Shown: positions 8,607 to 17,218 of the stretch, one piece after another | How the letters are laid out: each line of letters opens with the position of its first letter | Position numbering within the stretch: the stretch's first letter is position 1 | Source: Planctomycetota bacterium | GTDB taxonomy: Bacteria; Planctomycetota; Planctomycetia; Pirellulales; PALSA-1355 | Direction: 5' to 3' | Length of the DNA stretch: 64,000 bases | NCBI GenBank assembly: GCA_003389325.1 | Contig: QQVE01000030.1 | Location: 124,001-188,000 of the forward strand | Program-made: the position numbers and the translations under genes | The notes under the pieces: generated by a model | The model's input: only the letters and a program-made list of their open reading frames with translations | What the model was told of the DNA's origin: nothing | Databases searched by the model: none

Positions 8607-9773
8607 TCAGCGGCGCTTGCCGGCCAGAATCCGCTCGTACAGACGGCGCAGGTCGGCCGTCATGCGTTCGTGGCGGAATCGATCGGCGAACCGCTCGCGT
8701 CCGGCAGCCCCCAGACGTTGTCGCAGCGGAGCGTCTTCGGTCAAGGAAAGAATCGCCGCGGCGAGTTCGTCGACACTCTGTGGAGGCAACAACATGCCGG
8801 TCTCGCCGGGCAGCACAACCTCGCGGGCGCCGTCGACGTCGTAGCTCACGACCGGCTTGCCGGCGATCAGGGCTTGCGGCAGCACGCGGGCAAGCCCTTC
8901 GCGCAGGCTGGCGTGCACGACGACGTCCATCGCGCCGATCAGTGCGGGAATCTCCTCCGGCGACACCAGCCCGGTCCACTGAAAGTAGTCGTCGAGCCCG
9001 GCAGCGCGAACCTGCTCGCGCAACGTTGCCGCGAGAATCCCATCGCCGACGAACAGGAATCGCACGTGGGGACACCGCCCTACGGCCTGCTGTGCCGCGC
9101 GAATGACGTACTCGTGTCCCTTGAGATGAAACAGCCGCGCGATCTTGCCGACGACGACGTGCTCGTCTGCATAGCCCAGGCGGGCACGGGTGCCGGCCCG
9201 GTGCTCGTCGGCGGCGAGAAAGGGCTCGACCTCCATGCCGCTATAGACCGTGGTGAACTTCTCGCGCGGCGCCACGCCGGCGGCCACGAGTTGATCGGTC
9301 ATGGCATCGGCTACGCTTACCAGCGCATCGCAGCGGCGCGCGGCGAAGCGCTCACAGGCACGAAACAGGGCATGCGCCCCCCTGCTCTGATACGGATGAA
9401 ACGGCGCGCCGTGTACCGTGTGGACGATCGCCGGCACGCCCAGCGCGTGGGCCGCCGTGCGTCCCAGCAGGCCGGCCTTGCCGCTGTGCGTGTGAACGAC
9501 CTCGGGTCGATACCGGGCAAGCGCGCGCTTGATGGCTCGATAGCTCTGCGTGTCGCGCAACGGATGGATCTCGCGCCGCAACTCCGGCAGCACTTTGAGC
9601 GGCACTTCGTTGCGCTGCGCCCGCTCCAGCAAGCTGCCTTCGGGGCCCAGCGCCGGTCCGGTGATCAACAGCACGTCGTCGCCGTGGATCCGCAGCAGGT
9701 CCTCGCAACTGAGCAAGGTGTTTTCCTGGGCTCCGCCGAGAATCAAACGCGTGATGAGATGAGCGATTCGCAT
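8607..9773 (-). CDS. GT4-family glycosyltransferase
   Basis: A 388-residue GT-B fold enzyme of the group 1 (GT4) type, which transfers a sugar from a nucleotide-sugar donor, most likely to an envelope polysaccharide or lipid. The N-terminal domain has the acceptor-side pattern GGAQENTL (14-21) and VHTHSGKAGLLGR; the C-terminal domain has VGKIARLFHLKGHE, FLFVGDG and the donor motif SLREGLARVLPQAL. In that motif the first Glu of the usual E-x7-E is present while the second position is Gln. Neighbours kinase and truA are on the same strand but do not suggest a pathway. Confidence 0.88.
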   Translation of the reverse strand: MRIAHLITRLILGGAQENTLLSCEDLLRIHGDDVLLITGPALGPEGSLLERAQRNEVPLKVLPELRREIHPLRDTQSYRAIKRALARYRPEVVHTHSGKAGLLGRTAAHALGVPAIVHTVHGAPFHPYQSRGAHALFRACERFAARRCDALVSVADAMTDQLVAAGVAPREKFTTVYSGMEVEPFLAADEHRAGTRARLGYADEHVVVGKIARLFHLKGHEYVIRAAQQAVGRCPHVRFLFVGDGILAATLREQVRAAGLDDYFQWTGLVSPEEIPALIGAMDVVVHASLREGLARVLPQALIAGKPVVSYDVDGAREVVLPGETGMLLPPQSVDELAAAILSLTEDAPLRQRLGAAGRERFADRFRHERMTADLRRLYERILAGKRR

Positions 9774-9793
9774 GCGCCGAGCGCTGCCCTGGA

Positions 9794-10609
9794 TCAGTAG
9801 TCGACGCGGAGCAGGAACAGGCCCTGCGGCGGCGCGGTGCGGCCGGCGGCTTTGCGGTCGCAGGCGGCCAGTGCTTCGCCCGGCCAGGCTTCGTCGCGCT
9901 TGCCGTGCCCCACTTCTACCAGCGTACCAACGATCGCGCGGACCATGTTATAGAGGAATCCATCGGCTTCGATCTCGATGCGGATGACGTGCCCCCCCTG
10001 CCCTGTTGCCTCGCCCGTGGAAAGCGACGCCTCGGGCACGAGTCGAGGTTGGAGCCAACCATCGAGCCCGCCCTGCCCTCGCGCGACGGTCAGCTCGAAC
10101 ACGTGCCGTACGCTCGATTCGCGCGGCGAGCCGGAGGTTTCGAAGCTGCTGAAGTCGTGCTCGCCGACCAGCGCTTGGGCGGCCCGCTGCATCGCCTCGG
10201 CATCGAGCGGACGGTAACACTGCCAGACGTAGGGCCGCAGGAAGATGTCGCGAATGGGCCCGTCGTGAATCAGGTAGCGATAGCGCTTGCGGCGCACGCT
10301 GGCGATGGCATGAAAGTCGTCGTCGACCAGCTCGGCCGCGACGACGGCGATGTCGTCGGGCAGCTCGGAGTTGAGCGCTCGCTGCAAGACGTCGGGTTGC
10401 AGCCGCGTGGCGCTGCGGAATCCGACGACCTGCCCCAGCGCATGAACGCCGGCGTCGGTGCGTCCGCTGGCCACGACGCGAATCGGCTCGCCGGCCACCT
10501 TGCCCAACGCCCGTTCGAAGGTGCCTTGCAGCGTGACGCGTTCGGGTTGGAGTTGCCAACCGGAATAGTTCGTGCCGTCGTAGGCCAGCGTCAGCTTGAA
10601 GGCACGCAT
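9794..10609 (-). CDS. truA: tRNA pseudouridine synthase A
   Basis: TruA makes pseudouridine at positions 38-40 of the tRNA anticodon arm. The 271-residue protein has the YDGTNYSGWQ start, the catalytic segment GRTDAGVHA (49-57, catalytic Asp52), RKRYRYLI, the HDFSSF motif and FLYNMVR near residue 222. Between the HDFSSF region and FLYNMVR there is a longer, Gly-rich stretch than usual (two Gly-Gln-Gly-Gly segments), encoded by G-rich repeats at 9994-10005 and 10071-10078. The core is intact, so the enzyme should work. Confidence 0.95.
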   Translation of the reverse strand: MRAFKLTLAYDGTNYSGWQLQPERVTLQGTFERALGKVAGEPIRVVASGRTDAGVHALGQVVGFRSATRLQPDVLQRALNSELPDDIAVVAAELVDDDFHAIASVRRKRYRYLIHDGPIRDIFLRPYVWQCYRPLDAEAMQRAAQALVGEHDFSSFETSGSPRESSVRHVFELTVARGQGGLDGWLQPRLVPEASLSTGEATGQGGHVIRIEIEADGFLYNMVRAIVGTLVEVGHGKRDEAWPGEALAACDRKAAGRTAPPQGLFLLRVDY

Positions 10610-10671
10610 GGCGGCAACTCAGGACAGGCAATTCAAAACGGTCGCTTAGTCGGCCGCGCTTGAGCCACGGG

Positions 10672-11715
10672 CTAGCGGCCCGCGGCGGCGGCGCGCTTGG
10701 CCGGGGCGGGAATGCCCTTTTGCACCAGCAGCTCGGCGATCTGCACGGCGTTGGTCGCGGCGCCCTTGCGAAGGTTGTCGCTGACACACCAAAACGTCAG
10801 CCCGTTGGGATGCGACAAGTCTTCGCGAATGCGGCCGATGAACACGTCGTCGCGGCCGTCGCACGTCGCAGGCATGGGGTACGCCTTGGCCGGCAGATCG
10901 TCGACGACCTGAATGCCGGGAAAGTCGGCGAACAGCTTGCGCGCCTCGTCGACGGTAATCTTGCGCTCGGTCTCGACCAGGATGCTCTCGCTGTGGCAAT
11001 TCTCGACCGGCACGCGCACGCAGGTGGGGCACACCTGAATGGATTCGTCGCCCAGGATCTTGCGGGTCTCGTACACCATCTTCATTTCTTCCGAGGTGTA
11101 CCCCTGCTCTTTCTGCGAGCCGATCTGCGGAATCAGGTTCCAGGCAATGTTGTAGGCGAACGCGTCGGGCTGAAACGCGTTCTTTTCGAGCCGGGCCTGC
11201 GTGGCCGTTTCCAACTCGCGGCTGCCTGCCAGCCCGGCACCGCTGGTCGCCTGGTAAGTGCTGACCACCACGCGGCGAATGCGGGCCGCATCGTGCAGCG
11301 GCTTCATGGCCACGACCATTTGCGTCGTCGAGCAGTTGGGGCTGGCCAAGATCCCCTGATGGGCGTCGACGGCGTCGGGATTTACTTCCGGAATGACCAG
11401 CGGCACGTTAGGGTCCATGCGCCAGTAGCCGCTTTCGTCGACGACCGTGCAGCCGCGCTCGACGGCCCAGGGCGCAAAATCGCGAGCCACGTCGTCGGGC
11501 GTGCTGCCGATGGCCAGGTCGACGCCTTCGAAGGCCTCGGGCTTGAGCTCCTCGACCGTGTAGTCCTTGCCGAGGAACGACAGCGTGCTGCCGGCCGAGC
11601 GCGCGGAGGACAGGAACTTGATCTGCTGAAAGGGAAATTTCCGCTCGGCCAGCAACTGGCGAATGAGCGCTCCCACGGCGCCGGTGGCGCCCACGACGGC
11701 CAAAGAATCAAACAC
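10672..11715 (-). CDS. asd: aspartate-semialdehyde dehydrogenase
   Basis: Asd reduces aspartyl phosphate to aspartate semialdehyde with NADPH, on the way to lysine, diaminopimelate, threonine and methionine. The product has the GATGAVG nucleotide loop, the catalytic cysteine in SPNCSTTQ (Cys128 from this start), the ATSGAG segment and RVPVENCHSE. I choose the GTG at 11715 (Met-Phe-Asp-Ser-Leu-Ala-Val-Val-Gly) because AGGGAG lies about 7 bases before it and family members usually start there. An in-frame ATG at 11733 would add six residues and has no ribosome site. A good promoter lies at 11787-11814. Confidence 0.95.
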   Translation of the reverse strand: MFDSLAVVGATGAVGALIRQLLAERKFPFQQIKFLSSARSAGSTLSFLGKDYTVEELKPEAFEGVDLAIGSTPDDVARDFAPWAVERGCTVVDESGYWRMDPNVPLVIPEVNPDAVDAHQGILASPNCSTTQMVVAMKPLHDAARIRRVVVSTYQATSGAGLAGSRELETATQARLEKNAFQPDAFAYNIAWNLIPQIGSQKEQGYTSEEMKMVYETRKILGDESIQVCPTCVRVPVENCHSESILVETERKITVDEARKLFADFPGIQVVDDLPAKAYPMPATCDGRDDVFIGRIREDLSHPNGLTFWCVSDNLRKGAATNAVQIAELLVQKGIPAPAKRAAAAGR

Positions 11716-11786
11716 GCGCGTCTCCCTCGACATCGGAACGGACGGAATCCCTCACGGTGCCGCGGCGACACGCGAGGCAAACCGCT

Positions 11787-11814
11787 AGTATACGCCGACG
11801 GGGGGACAATTCAA
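11787..11814 (-). promoter_or_regulatory. candidate sigma70-type promoter of asd
   Basis: On the minus strand TTGAAT (11809-11814), a 16-base spacer and TATACT (11787-11792) predict a start near 11780, giving a leader of about 65 bases before the GTG at 11715. Confidence 0.6.
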
Positions 11815-11884
11815 CGCAAGCGGAGGTTCGGAGAAGCAGTTCATAGAAAGAAGACGAGACCACCGAAACTTTCGCTACTGCTCA

Positions 11885-11953
11885 CTGTTCTCCTGATCTG
11901 AGGCTTCTCGTTGTTGGGCACCCTCAGAACAGGAGACCAGGTGATCAGGAGAA
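11885..11953. repeat. nested, mutually exclusive inverted repeats
   Basis: TTCTCCTGATC (11888-11898) is perfectly inverted as GATCAGGAGAA (11943-11953). The overlapping CTGTTCT (11885-11891) can instead pair with AGAACAG (11926-11932), and CTGAGG (11898-11903) with CCTCAG (11922-11927). It lies between the Nudix-like gene's stop and the asd promoter, so it could be a 3' processing or termination element; there is no U-tail. The rest of 11716-12060 shows only the asd promoter and no credible gene. Confidence 0.4.
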
Positions 11954-12060
11954 ACTCGTTCCCGGGCCTCCGCCGTGCTTGAGTCCCCTCGACAATGCTG
12001 GGAGGAAGACGGCGGTCCGCGGTGAGATAAGCGAACCACGATCCCGGTTTGCTCGCCCAC

Positions 12061-12720
12061 CTACCGCAGGCTCGCCCGATAGAGCGACAGGGCCGAGAGG
12101 CTGACGCCACACACGATGTCGCCGCGCTCGATCAACTCCGACAACTCGGCCAGCGGCACGAGAACCGATCCGGCGATCAGCTCGTTCGGCTGCTGGGGCG
12201 CCTCCTCCCCCGGACTCTTGCGTGACGTCTTTCGTTGCTTGGGCGGTTGGGCCACGACGCATCCCTCGGCCAGGATCACGACCGTGCTGGTCGCCATCAG
12301 CGCCGGATCGATTTGGATCGCTCCGAGCAAGCGCATCCGGGCGGTGGCTAGCCCGGTCATGCGGCGCAGGTCCACTTCGGCGGCCTCCTTCCAGCCGGCC
12401 TCGGACGAATCGAAATCGAACCGCGGCAGTTCGATCGACCACCGCCCGATGGCGTAACGATAGTGACCGATCAGGTAGACGCGGCCATCGGGAGCCAAAG
12501 GCACGACGACGGCGCCGTAGTAGGGATCGGCCGCCGGCGTGATCCGCACGGCAAACTGGTCTTCGAGCGTGGTCGTGTTGCGCACCAGGTTGCATTCCAC
12601 GCGCAACTGGTCGTTCTCCCAGGCCACGTGCCGCTGCGTGGTCGACAGCGGGTGCGCCACGTCCGGTCCGAGCAGACGCTGGATCTGGCGGTCGGTCCAA
12701 CTCTTGGGCATGGAATACAT
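12061..12720 (-). CDS. Nudix-fold protein with degenerate Nudix box
   Basis: A 219-residue protein resembling ADP-ribose pyrophosphatase-type Nudix hydrolases: a beta-rich N-terminal part, AVVVPLAPDGRVYLIGHYRYAIG (about residues 69-91), WSIELPRF, then the place of the Nudix box. The box reads Gly-Trp-Lys-Glu-Ala-Ala-Glu-Val-Asp-Leu-Arg-Arg-Met-Thr-Gly-Leu, so the usual Arg-Glu-X-X-Glu-Glu core is lost (Val-Asp, then Arg-Met for Glu-Glu). A basic and Pro-rich insert follows near residues 155-175. The fold assignment is by pattern; hydrolase activity is doubtful. Confidence 0.72.
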   Translation of the reverse strand: MYSMPKSWTDRQIQRLLGPDVAHPLSTTQRHVAWENDQLRVECNLVRNTTTLEDQFAVRITPAADPYYGAVVVPLAPDGRVYLIGHYRYAIGRWSIELPRFDFDSSEAGWKEAAEVDLRRMTGLATARMRLLGAIQIDPALMATSTVVILAEGCVVAQPPKQRKTSRKSPGEEAPQQPNELIAGSVLVPLAELSELIERGDIVCGVSLSALSLYRASLR

Positions 12721-12876
12721 GACAACGACAGGGGCTCAAGCCACACTCGACACTCGACTGCAAGAGTTATCGACGTGAGCGCGGCGCGCCGCAATAGTCC
12801 GACGCGCGGTAGTGACAACTGTGTGTCATCCCCCCGCCGGGTGTGGCATTCGAAGGAAAAACTTGCGCAGCAGCAG

Positions 12877-13908
12877 CTAGTGCTGCGAAGAAGCCGACGG
12901 CACATGCGCCCGGGCCTGTTTGCCGCGGCGTTTGGTGCTCGCCGAGGGGCGCGCCCCCCCTGCCCTGCCCTGCTCGGCGGCCGGTTTTCGCACCAGCACC
13001 GCCCGGACGAAGGCTGGAGAGAGAAAAGCCAGGTTGCCGATCAGCATGGCCAGGCCGAAGGTGATCATGCCCAGGCAGATGGCGATGCCCATGTGCAGCG
13101 GGACCGCCAGCACAAGCATCACCGGGCGCGACAACCTTGGCCAGATCAAAGCACAATAGAAGATCTCCCAGAATACCGTGACATGCGTCATGACGTTGAT
13201 CAGGTACGGATGGTTCGCCATCCACGTCATGTCCATCGACTGGTATTCCATGTTTCCAAACGCCATCCACAGCGCCGTGCCATCCCACCAGGCCTGCCCG
13301 GTCAGCTTTGCGAGGCCGGCGAACAGGTAGATCACGCACATGTGGAGTTGGATCAGCCGCACCGTCAGGTTGGCCGTCCACGACCACCGCACCGGCGGCG
13401 CGACCCCGGTCTTGCGCCGCTTGAGCCAACGATCGAGCGAGAAGGCGTCGCCCGAGGGACCAATGGCCAGGTAGAGAGCCAGCATGACGTTGATCTGGTC
13501 GAGGCCGAACAGCGCGCCGGTGAGTCGTTGCACGTAGGCCAGTACCGCCACGAGCGACAACACGGCGGCCACGCGCGTCAGCAGGCCCACGGTGAGCATG
13601 GCAAAGGCCACCAGGGCCGCCACGTGCGCGGTCCATAGCAGCGCCGGCGAATCCTCGATCCACCACAGGTAGCTCCAGGAGTACGTTCCCTCCTGTACGC
13701 TGCCGACGGCTTCGCGCGTGAGCCAGCCGGTGGGACCAATGAACGTGGTGAGGTCGAGGCTCCACACCAGATGCGTGTAGAGCATCATCGCGCCGGCGCA
13801 GATGCGAATCAGCCCGAGCGTGGCCGGATCGGAGGGGCGGAACCAAAAGCGGTTCCAGCCCGCCAGCACCTCGGATCCCCAGTTTCGGATGGCAGCGGTG
13901 GCTTGCAT
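12877..13908 (-). CDS. HTTM-domain membrane protein
   Basis: A 343-residue multi-pass protein with the HTTM domain (the membrane part related to vitamin K-dependent gamma-carboxylase): RPSDPATLGLIRICAGAMMLYTHL (residues 26-49, with the family Arg), FIGPTGWLTREAV, then eight or so hydrophobic segments and VMLALYLAIGPSGDAFSLDRWL. The last 35 residues are a basic, Gly/Ala-rich cytoplasmic-type tail that includes the G-rich 12-mer at 12956-12967. It is the second gene of an operon, 6 bases after the partner at 13915. Activity of bacterial HTTM proteins is unknown; a carboxylase reaction is only suggested by homology. Confidence 0.85.
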   Translation of the reverse strand: MQATAAIRNWGSEVLAGWNRFWFRPSDPATLGLIRICAGAMMLYTHLVWSLDLTTFIGPTGWLTREAVGSVQEGTYSWSYLWWIEDSPALLWTAHVAALVAFAMLTVGLLTRVAAVLSLVAVLAYVQRLTGALFGLDQINVMLALYLAIGPSGDAFSLDRWLKRRKTGVAPPVRWSWTANLTVRLIQLHMCVIYLFAGLAKLTGQAWWDGTALWMAFGNMEYQSMDMTWMANHPYLINVMTHVTVFWEIFYCALIWPRLSRPVMLVLAVPLHMGIAICLGMITFGLAMLIGNLAFLSPAFVRAVLVRKPAAEQGRAGGARPSASTKRRGKQARAHVPSASSQH

Positions 13909-13914
13909 GGTCGG

Positions 13915-14511
13915 CTAGTCGCGCTCGTAGGTAACGAGCGGACGCTCCTCGTAAAGAATCTTGTCGGTGAGCCGCACTCCCTTGCGCACTTCTTCGCTGC
14001 GAGGTACGTAGTGACGCCGCAAGAACAGTTTGACGGTCTTAGCGTCGTGTTCGTCGGCCAGGTGCCGGGCATAGGCCTGCGCGTAGGCTTGGGCCTGCTT
14101 GTCGTCGGGCGATCCCGAGAGCGTATTCACGAACTCGGTGAGCATGAAGTAGCGGTGGTAGAGCAAGCGCGGCCACTGGTCGCCACGGTTGGGAAACTCT
14201 CCTTCGACCAGCGAGCCGTCGTCGCGCGTGATCTCGTAGCGGATCAGGTGGCTGGGGCCGGGCTCGGGTGCGAAGAAACGGTAGCCGTTCCCAAGCGCCA
14301 AGACGTCCAAGTACGGCTGCATCGTCTGGCCGACGGTGGCCGAGAGCTCTGAGTTCGAGGGCGGCATGGCCCAGGGGCCGACAAATACCGCCGCCACGTG
14401 CAGCGCCACCAGCACGCTGACGATCCAGCGCACGGCGGCTCGCGGAGGCCCGCTGGAGACGGCGTCGTCGGGCAGGCCGGCCGGATCGGTCGTGGCGGGG
14501 TTGGTTTCCAT
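13915..14511 (-). CDS. membrane-anchored partner of the HTTM protein
   Basis: A 198-residue protein with one N-terminal membrane helix (about residues 28-48) after a polar cytoplasmic leader, and a soluble domain of about 145 residues containing GNGYRFFAPEPGPSHLIRYEI, RGDQWPRLLYHRYFMLTEF and a helical Ala/Gln-rich part. It lies 6 bases upstream of the HTTM gene on the same strand, so the two are co-transcribed and probably act together at the membrane. I recognise this pair as a recurring planctomycete arrangement from its layout, but no function is known to me. Confidence 0.75.
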   Translation of the reverse strand: METNPATTDPAGLPDDAVSSGPPRAAVRWIVSVLVALHVAAVFVGPWAMPPSNSELSATVGQTMQPYLDVLALGNGYRFFAPEPGPSHLIRYEITRDDGSLVEGEFPNRGDQWPRLLYHRYFMLTEFVNTLSGSPDDKQAQAYAQAYARHLADEHDAKTVKLFLRRHYVPRSEEVRKGVRLTDKILYEERPLVTYERD

Positions 14512-14723
14512 GACAGGACCATTATCGGCAAACTTTGGCCGTTAGGAAAAGCCTGCGGCCCGCCCGCCCTATCAGCCCTACGCCCCGCACAACACGATGT
14601 GTCGCGCGTGCGGATCCCGCCGCGGGTGTGCGGCTTGGCATCCATCCTTGCGGCGTGCCGCCCAGCACGACTCATTCGACGCGCACAAAGTGGCTCGCTC
14701 GCCGGACAGCGCCTCAAGGTACC

Positions 14724-14768
14724 GAAAAAAAACGGCCTTCCCACCGACCGTGGCGGGAAGGCCGTTCG
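14724..14768 (-). terminator. rho-independent terminator-like hairpin
   Basis: A 12-base stem (AACGGCCTTCCC 14731-14742 and GGGAAGGCCGTT 14755-14766) has a short loop and, on the minus strand, a run of T. It lies downstream of the TIGR03000 gene that ends at 14799 and should end its transcript. The rest of 14512-14798 has no feature I can name. Confidence 0.85.
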
Positions 14769-14798
14769 AGGTTGCAGCAAGGTCTCTGCGACAGCAAA

Positions 14799-15767
14799 CT
14801 AGCGAGCGCTGGCGTCGGCGACCTTCGGCGTGTCGAAGTCGATCGTCACGTCACGCGACTCACCGGCCTTCAGGCGGATCGTCCGCTCGCGCACCTCCTG
14901 GTGCCCGTCGCGTTGAACGACCGCGCGAATGGCGTACGTGTTCCACTCAGCGCCGGCGGGCAGCTTCGTGGTCGCGAACTCGCGCAGCGGACCGGTCGAC
15001 GTGGTCTCCTTGCCAGCCAAGTACAGCTTGGCATCGGCCGGGAGATGCACCGTCAGCTTGGTCGGCTTGCCGGTGTCCTCGTCCGGAGTCTCGGCGGTCT
15101 GCACCTGCGGATCGCCGTCGCCGAAGTCGAGAGCGACCGTCTGGCCGGCGGTCAGGCGAACCGTCTTTTCCTCGCTCACGGTCTTGCCGTTGCGCTGGAA
15201 CTCGGCACGCACGGTGTAGCCGTAGCGAGCGCCGGGTCGCAGGTTGTGCGAAATGTAATCACGCTCGGCACCTTCGCTCGTGGTGGGCCGATCGTTGACG
15301 AACACCTTCGCGCCCTCGGGCACCTTGACCGTCAGCAGGGCGCTGGAACGGAGCGGGCCGTAGGTCGGGTGATACGTCATCGGTGCGTCGGTGGCGTCCG
15401 ACGGCGAAGGCGGCGTGGGAGCCGACGGGGCCGTGGGAGCCGGAGTGGCCGGAGCCGAGTGATGGTGGTGATAGGCACCGCCGCTCGAGCCGCCGCTGGA
15501 TCCACCACTCGAACCGTAGTAGTAATAGCCGCCGCTGGATCCCCAGCTTCCGCCGCTGGAACCCCAGCTGCCACCACTGCTACCCCAGCTACCGCCGCTG
15601 CTGCCCCAACTACCGCCGCTCGAACCCCAGCTACCACCGCTGGAACCCCAACTTCCGCCACTGCTTCCCCAGCGCCGATGGTGGCGCCAACCGGCCTCGG
15701 CCGACTGGGCAAGAATGCCGACGGCCGCAACGACCGCTAGCGTCTTAAGACCAATACGCAACATCAT
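14799..15767 (-). CDS. secreted Gly/Ser-rich protein with two TIGR03000 domains
   Basis: A 322-residue exported protein: signal peptide (residues 1-25, cleaved near Ala-Glu-Ala), six tandem heptads Gly-Ser-Ser-Gly-Gly-Ser-Trp (34-75), further Gly/Ser and a Tyr and His cluster, then a Pro/Ala linker, then two beta-rich domains of about 75 residues of the planctomycete TIGR03000 type (about 130-205 and 230-315) that each contain the Val-Asn-Asp/Lys-Leu and Thr-Ser-Xaa-Gly pattern and end in an Asp-Phe/Ile-Asp strand. Start is the first of two ATGs with GGGGAG 8 bases upstream. The protein probably sits outside the cell; TIGR03000 has no established function. Confidence 0.85.
   Translation of the reverse strand: MMLRIGLKTLAVVAAVGILAQSAEAGWRHHRRWGSSGGSWGSSGGSWGSSGGSWGSSGGSWGSSGGSWGSSGGSWGSSGGYYYYGSSGGSSGGSSGGAYHHHHSAPATPAPTAPSAPTPPSPSDATDAPMTYHPTYGPLRSSALLTVKVPEGAKVFVNDRPTTSEGAERDYISHNLRPGARYGYTVRAEFQRNGKTVSEEKTVRLTAGQTVALDFGDGDPQVQTAETPDEDTGKPTKLTVHLPADAKLYLAGKETTSTGPLREFATTKLPAGAEWNTYAIRAVVQRDGHQEVRERTIRLKAGESRDVTIDFDTPKVADASAR
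15543..15668 (-). repeat. six 21-base coding repeats for GSSGGSW
   Basis: In-frame tandem repeats of 21 bases that encode the Gly-Ser-Ser-Gly-Gly-Ser-Trp heptads. Codon third positions vary between copies, so the peptide rather than the DNA is conserved. Confidence 0.9.
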
Positions 15768-16084
15768 GCTATGGCTCCCCTTCGAATTGGGTTTTACCGG
15801 CTTGCCCTACCCTCCAAGCGGGGGCGAACTCGGCTCAAGCCTCCAAAAACATACCAAGCGTAGCATGGAATACAAGAAAGCTAGGTAGTTTTTTTCGGTT
15901 ACCGTCGCTAAGCCAACTGGCGAGGCTGGGTTGGATGACGCACTACTGAGGGCGCCCGCAAGGGCGTCAAAATCGGACCTCTCGGAAGCCCCCTCGAGGG
16001 CGCGTGCTAGCCGTGCAATTCGGCCTCCTGCCCACCGGGGTACGTGCCCTATAATTCGCCCTCGCGATTCGTGAAGGAGGCACG
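15768..16084. other. divergent promoter region
   Basis: 317 bases between the TIGR03000 gene (minus) and the rodA/ftsW-like gene (plus). A possible minus-strand promoter is TTGTAT with a 16-base spacer and TATGTT, near 15846-15875. The plus-strand -10 at 16050 is listed separately. Nothing else is seen. Confidence 0.4.
16050..16055 (+). promoter_or_regulatory. perfect -10 box before the FtsW/RodA-like gene
   Basis: TATAAT lies 29 bases before the ATG at 16085, with GAAGGAGG as ribosome site in between. No good -35 is present, so the promoter may need an activator. Confidence 0.5.
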
Positions 16085-17218
16085 ATGCGCTTCGAGGCTT
16101 GGATGCGACGCACGCCCTGGACCGTGGTGCTCGTAGCCGCGGCGCTGATGGGGCTGGGGCTACTGGGAATCGCGCGTGCCGAGGTGCTCGCCGAGAGCTC
16201 CGGCCGGCATCTCTTTCGCCAACTTTTTTGGTTACCCCTCTGTCTGGCGGCAATGTTCGCGACGGCTGCCTGGAACTATCGCATCCTCGCGCGCTACGCG
16301 TACGGGGCGTTCTTGTTGTCGCTCGCGTTGCTGGTGGCCGTGTTCTTTTTCCCGCCGGTCAACGGCGCGCACCGCTGGATTCGTTTCGCCGGGGTCGGTC
16401 TGCAACCCTCGGAGTTTGCCAAGGTGGCTTTCGTCGTCGCGTTGGCCCGGTACCTGATGTACCGCGACAGCTATCGGCGGCTGGCCGGTCTGTTGGCACC
16501 GCTGGCGCTGGTGTTGGTGCCGGTGTTGCTCGTGCTGCGCGAGCCCGACTTGGGCACGGCGCTGGTGTTCCTGCCGGTGCTGTTTGCCATGCTATTTGCC
16601 GCGGGGGCGCGCTTGAGGCACCTGGCCTTCGTGGCCGCGGCGGCGCTGGCGCTTTCGCCGATCGTCTGGTCTCAGATGAGCCGCGAGCAGAAGTCGCGGA
16701 TCACGGCCCTGGCCGAACAAACGCGCGCCGGAGAACGGCCCACGCGCGACGGCTATCACTTGCACCAGGCCAAGCAGTTGATGGCCCTGGGCGGTTGGAC
16801 CGGCAGCCTCGTCCGCGGCGAGGCGCATCGCGAGGCCAGCGCCTTTTCGGTGCCGGAGCCCCACACCGATTCGATCGCTGTCGTGATCGGCGAGCGAATG
16901 GGGTTGGCCGGATGGGGGCTGACGATGGCGCTGTTCCTGGCCCTGGCCTGGCGCACGCTGGCCGTGGCTCAGGCCACGCGCGAGCCGTTCGGCCGGCTCG
17001 TGGCTATCGGCGTGGCGGCATTGTTCGCGACGCAGGTGCTGATCAATACGGCCATGCTGGTCGGGCTGCTGCCGATCACGGGGCTGTCGTTGCCGCTGTT
17101 GAGCTACGGCGGGTCGAGCCTGTTGGCCAATGCGCTGGCCCTGGGGCTGGTCGTGAACATTGCGCTGCGGCCGGGCTATGAAGTCTCGGCCGAGCCGTTT
17201 CGCTTTGCGACCTCTTAG
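16085..17218 (+). CDS. SEDS-family peptidoglycan polymerase (FtsW/RodA type)
   Basis: A 377-residue protein with about nine to ten membrane helices of the SEDS family, which polymerise lipid II in concert with a class B PBP. It has the family signatures NGAHRWIRFAG and QPSEFAKVAF (about residues 94-116), EPDLGTALVFLP, the extracytoplasmic loop with PEPHTDSIAVVIGER that holds the essential Asp, and the C-terminal GLSLPLLSYGGSSLLAN. RodA is a little more likely than FtsW from the HTDSI loop, but I leave the symbol empty. Its presence is notable since planctomycetes were once thought to lack peptidoglycan. Good ribosome site GAAGGAGG. Confidence 0.9.
   Translation: MRFEAWMRRTPWTVVLVAAALMGLGLLGIARAEVLAESSGRHLFRQLFWLPLCLAAMFATAAWNYRILARYAYGAFLLSLALLVAVFFFPPVNGAHRWIRFAGVGLQPSEFAKVAFVVALARYLMYRDSYRRLAGLLAPLALVLVPVLLVLREPDLGTALVFLPVLFAMLFAAGARLRHLAFVAAAALALSPIVWSQMSREQKSRITALAEQTRAGERPTRDGYHLHQAKQLMALGGWTGSLVRGEAHREASAFSVPEPHTDSIAVVIGERMGLAGWGLTMALFLALAWRTLAVAQATREPFGRLVAIGVAALFATQVLINTAMLVGLLPITGLSLPLLSYGGSSLLANALALGLVVNIALRPGYEVSAEPFRFATS

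Noticed and set aside
7603..9075. A kinase extended to 490 codons
   Set aside because: The extra N-terminal part is antisense of the glycosyltransferase gene.
11841..12110. A small minus-strand frame between asd and the Nudix gene
   Set aside because: No family, no ribosome site, and it overlaps the Nudix-like gene's end; codon pattern is not like its neighbours.
15543..15668. Six regular repeats as a possible CRISPR array
   Set aside because: They are 21-base in-frame coding repeats with no spacers.
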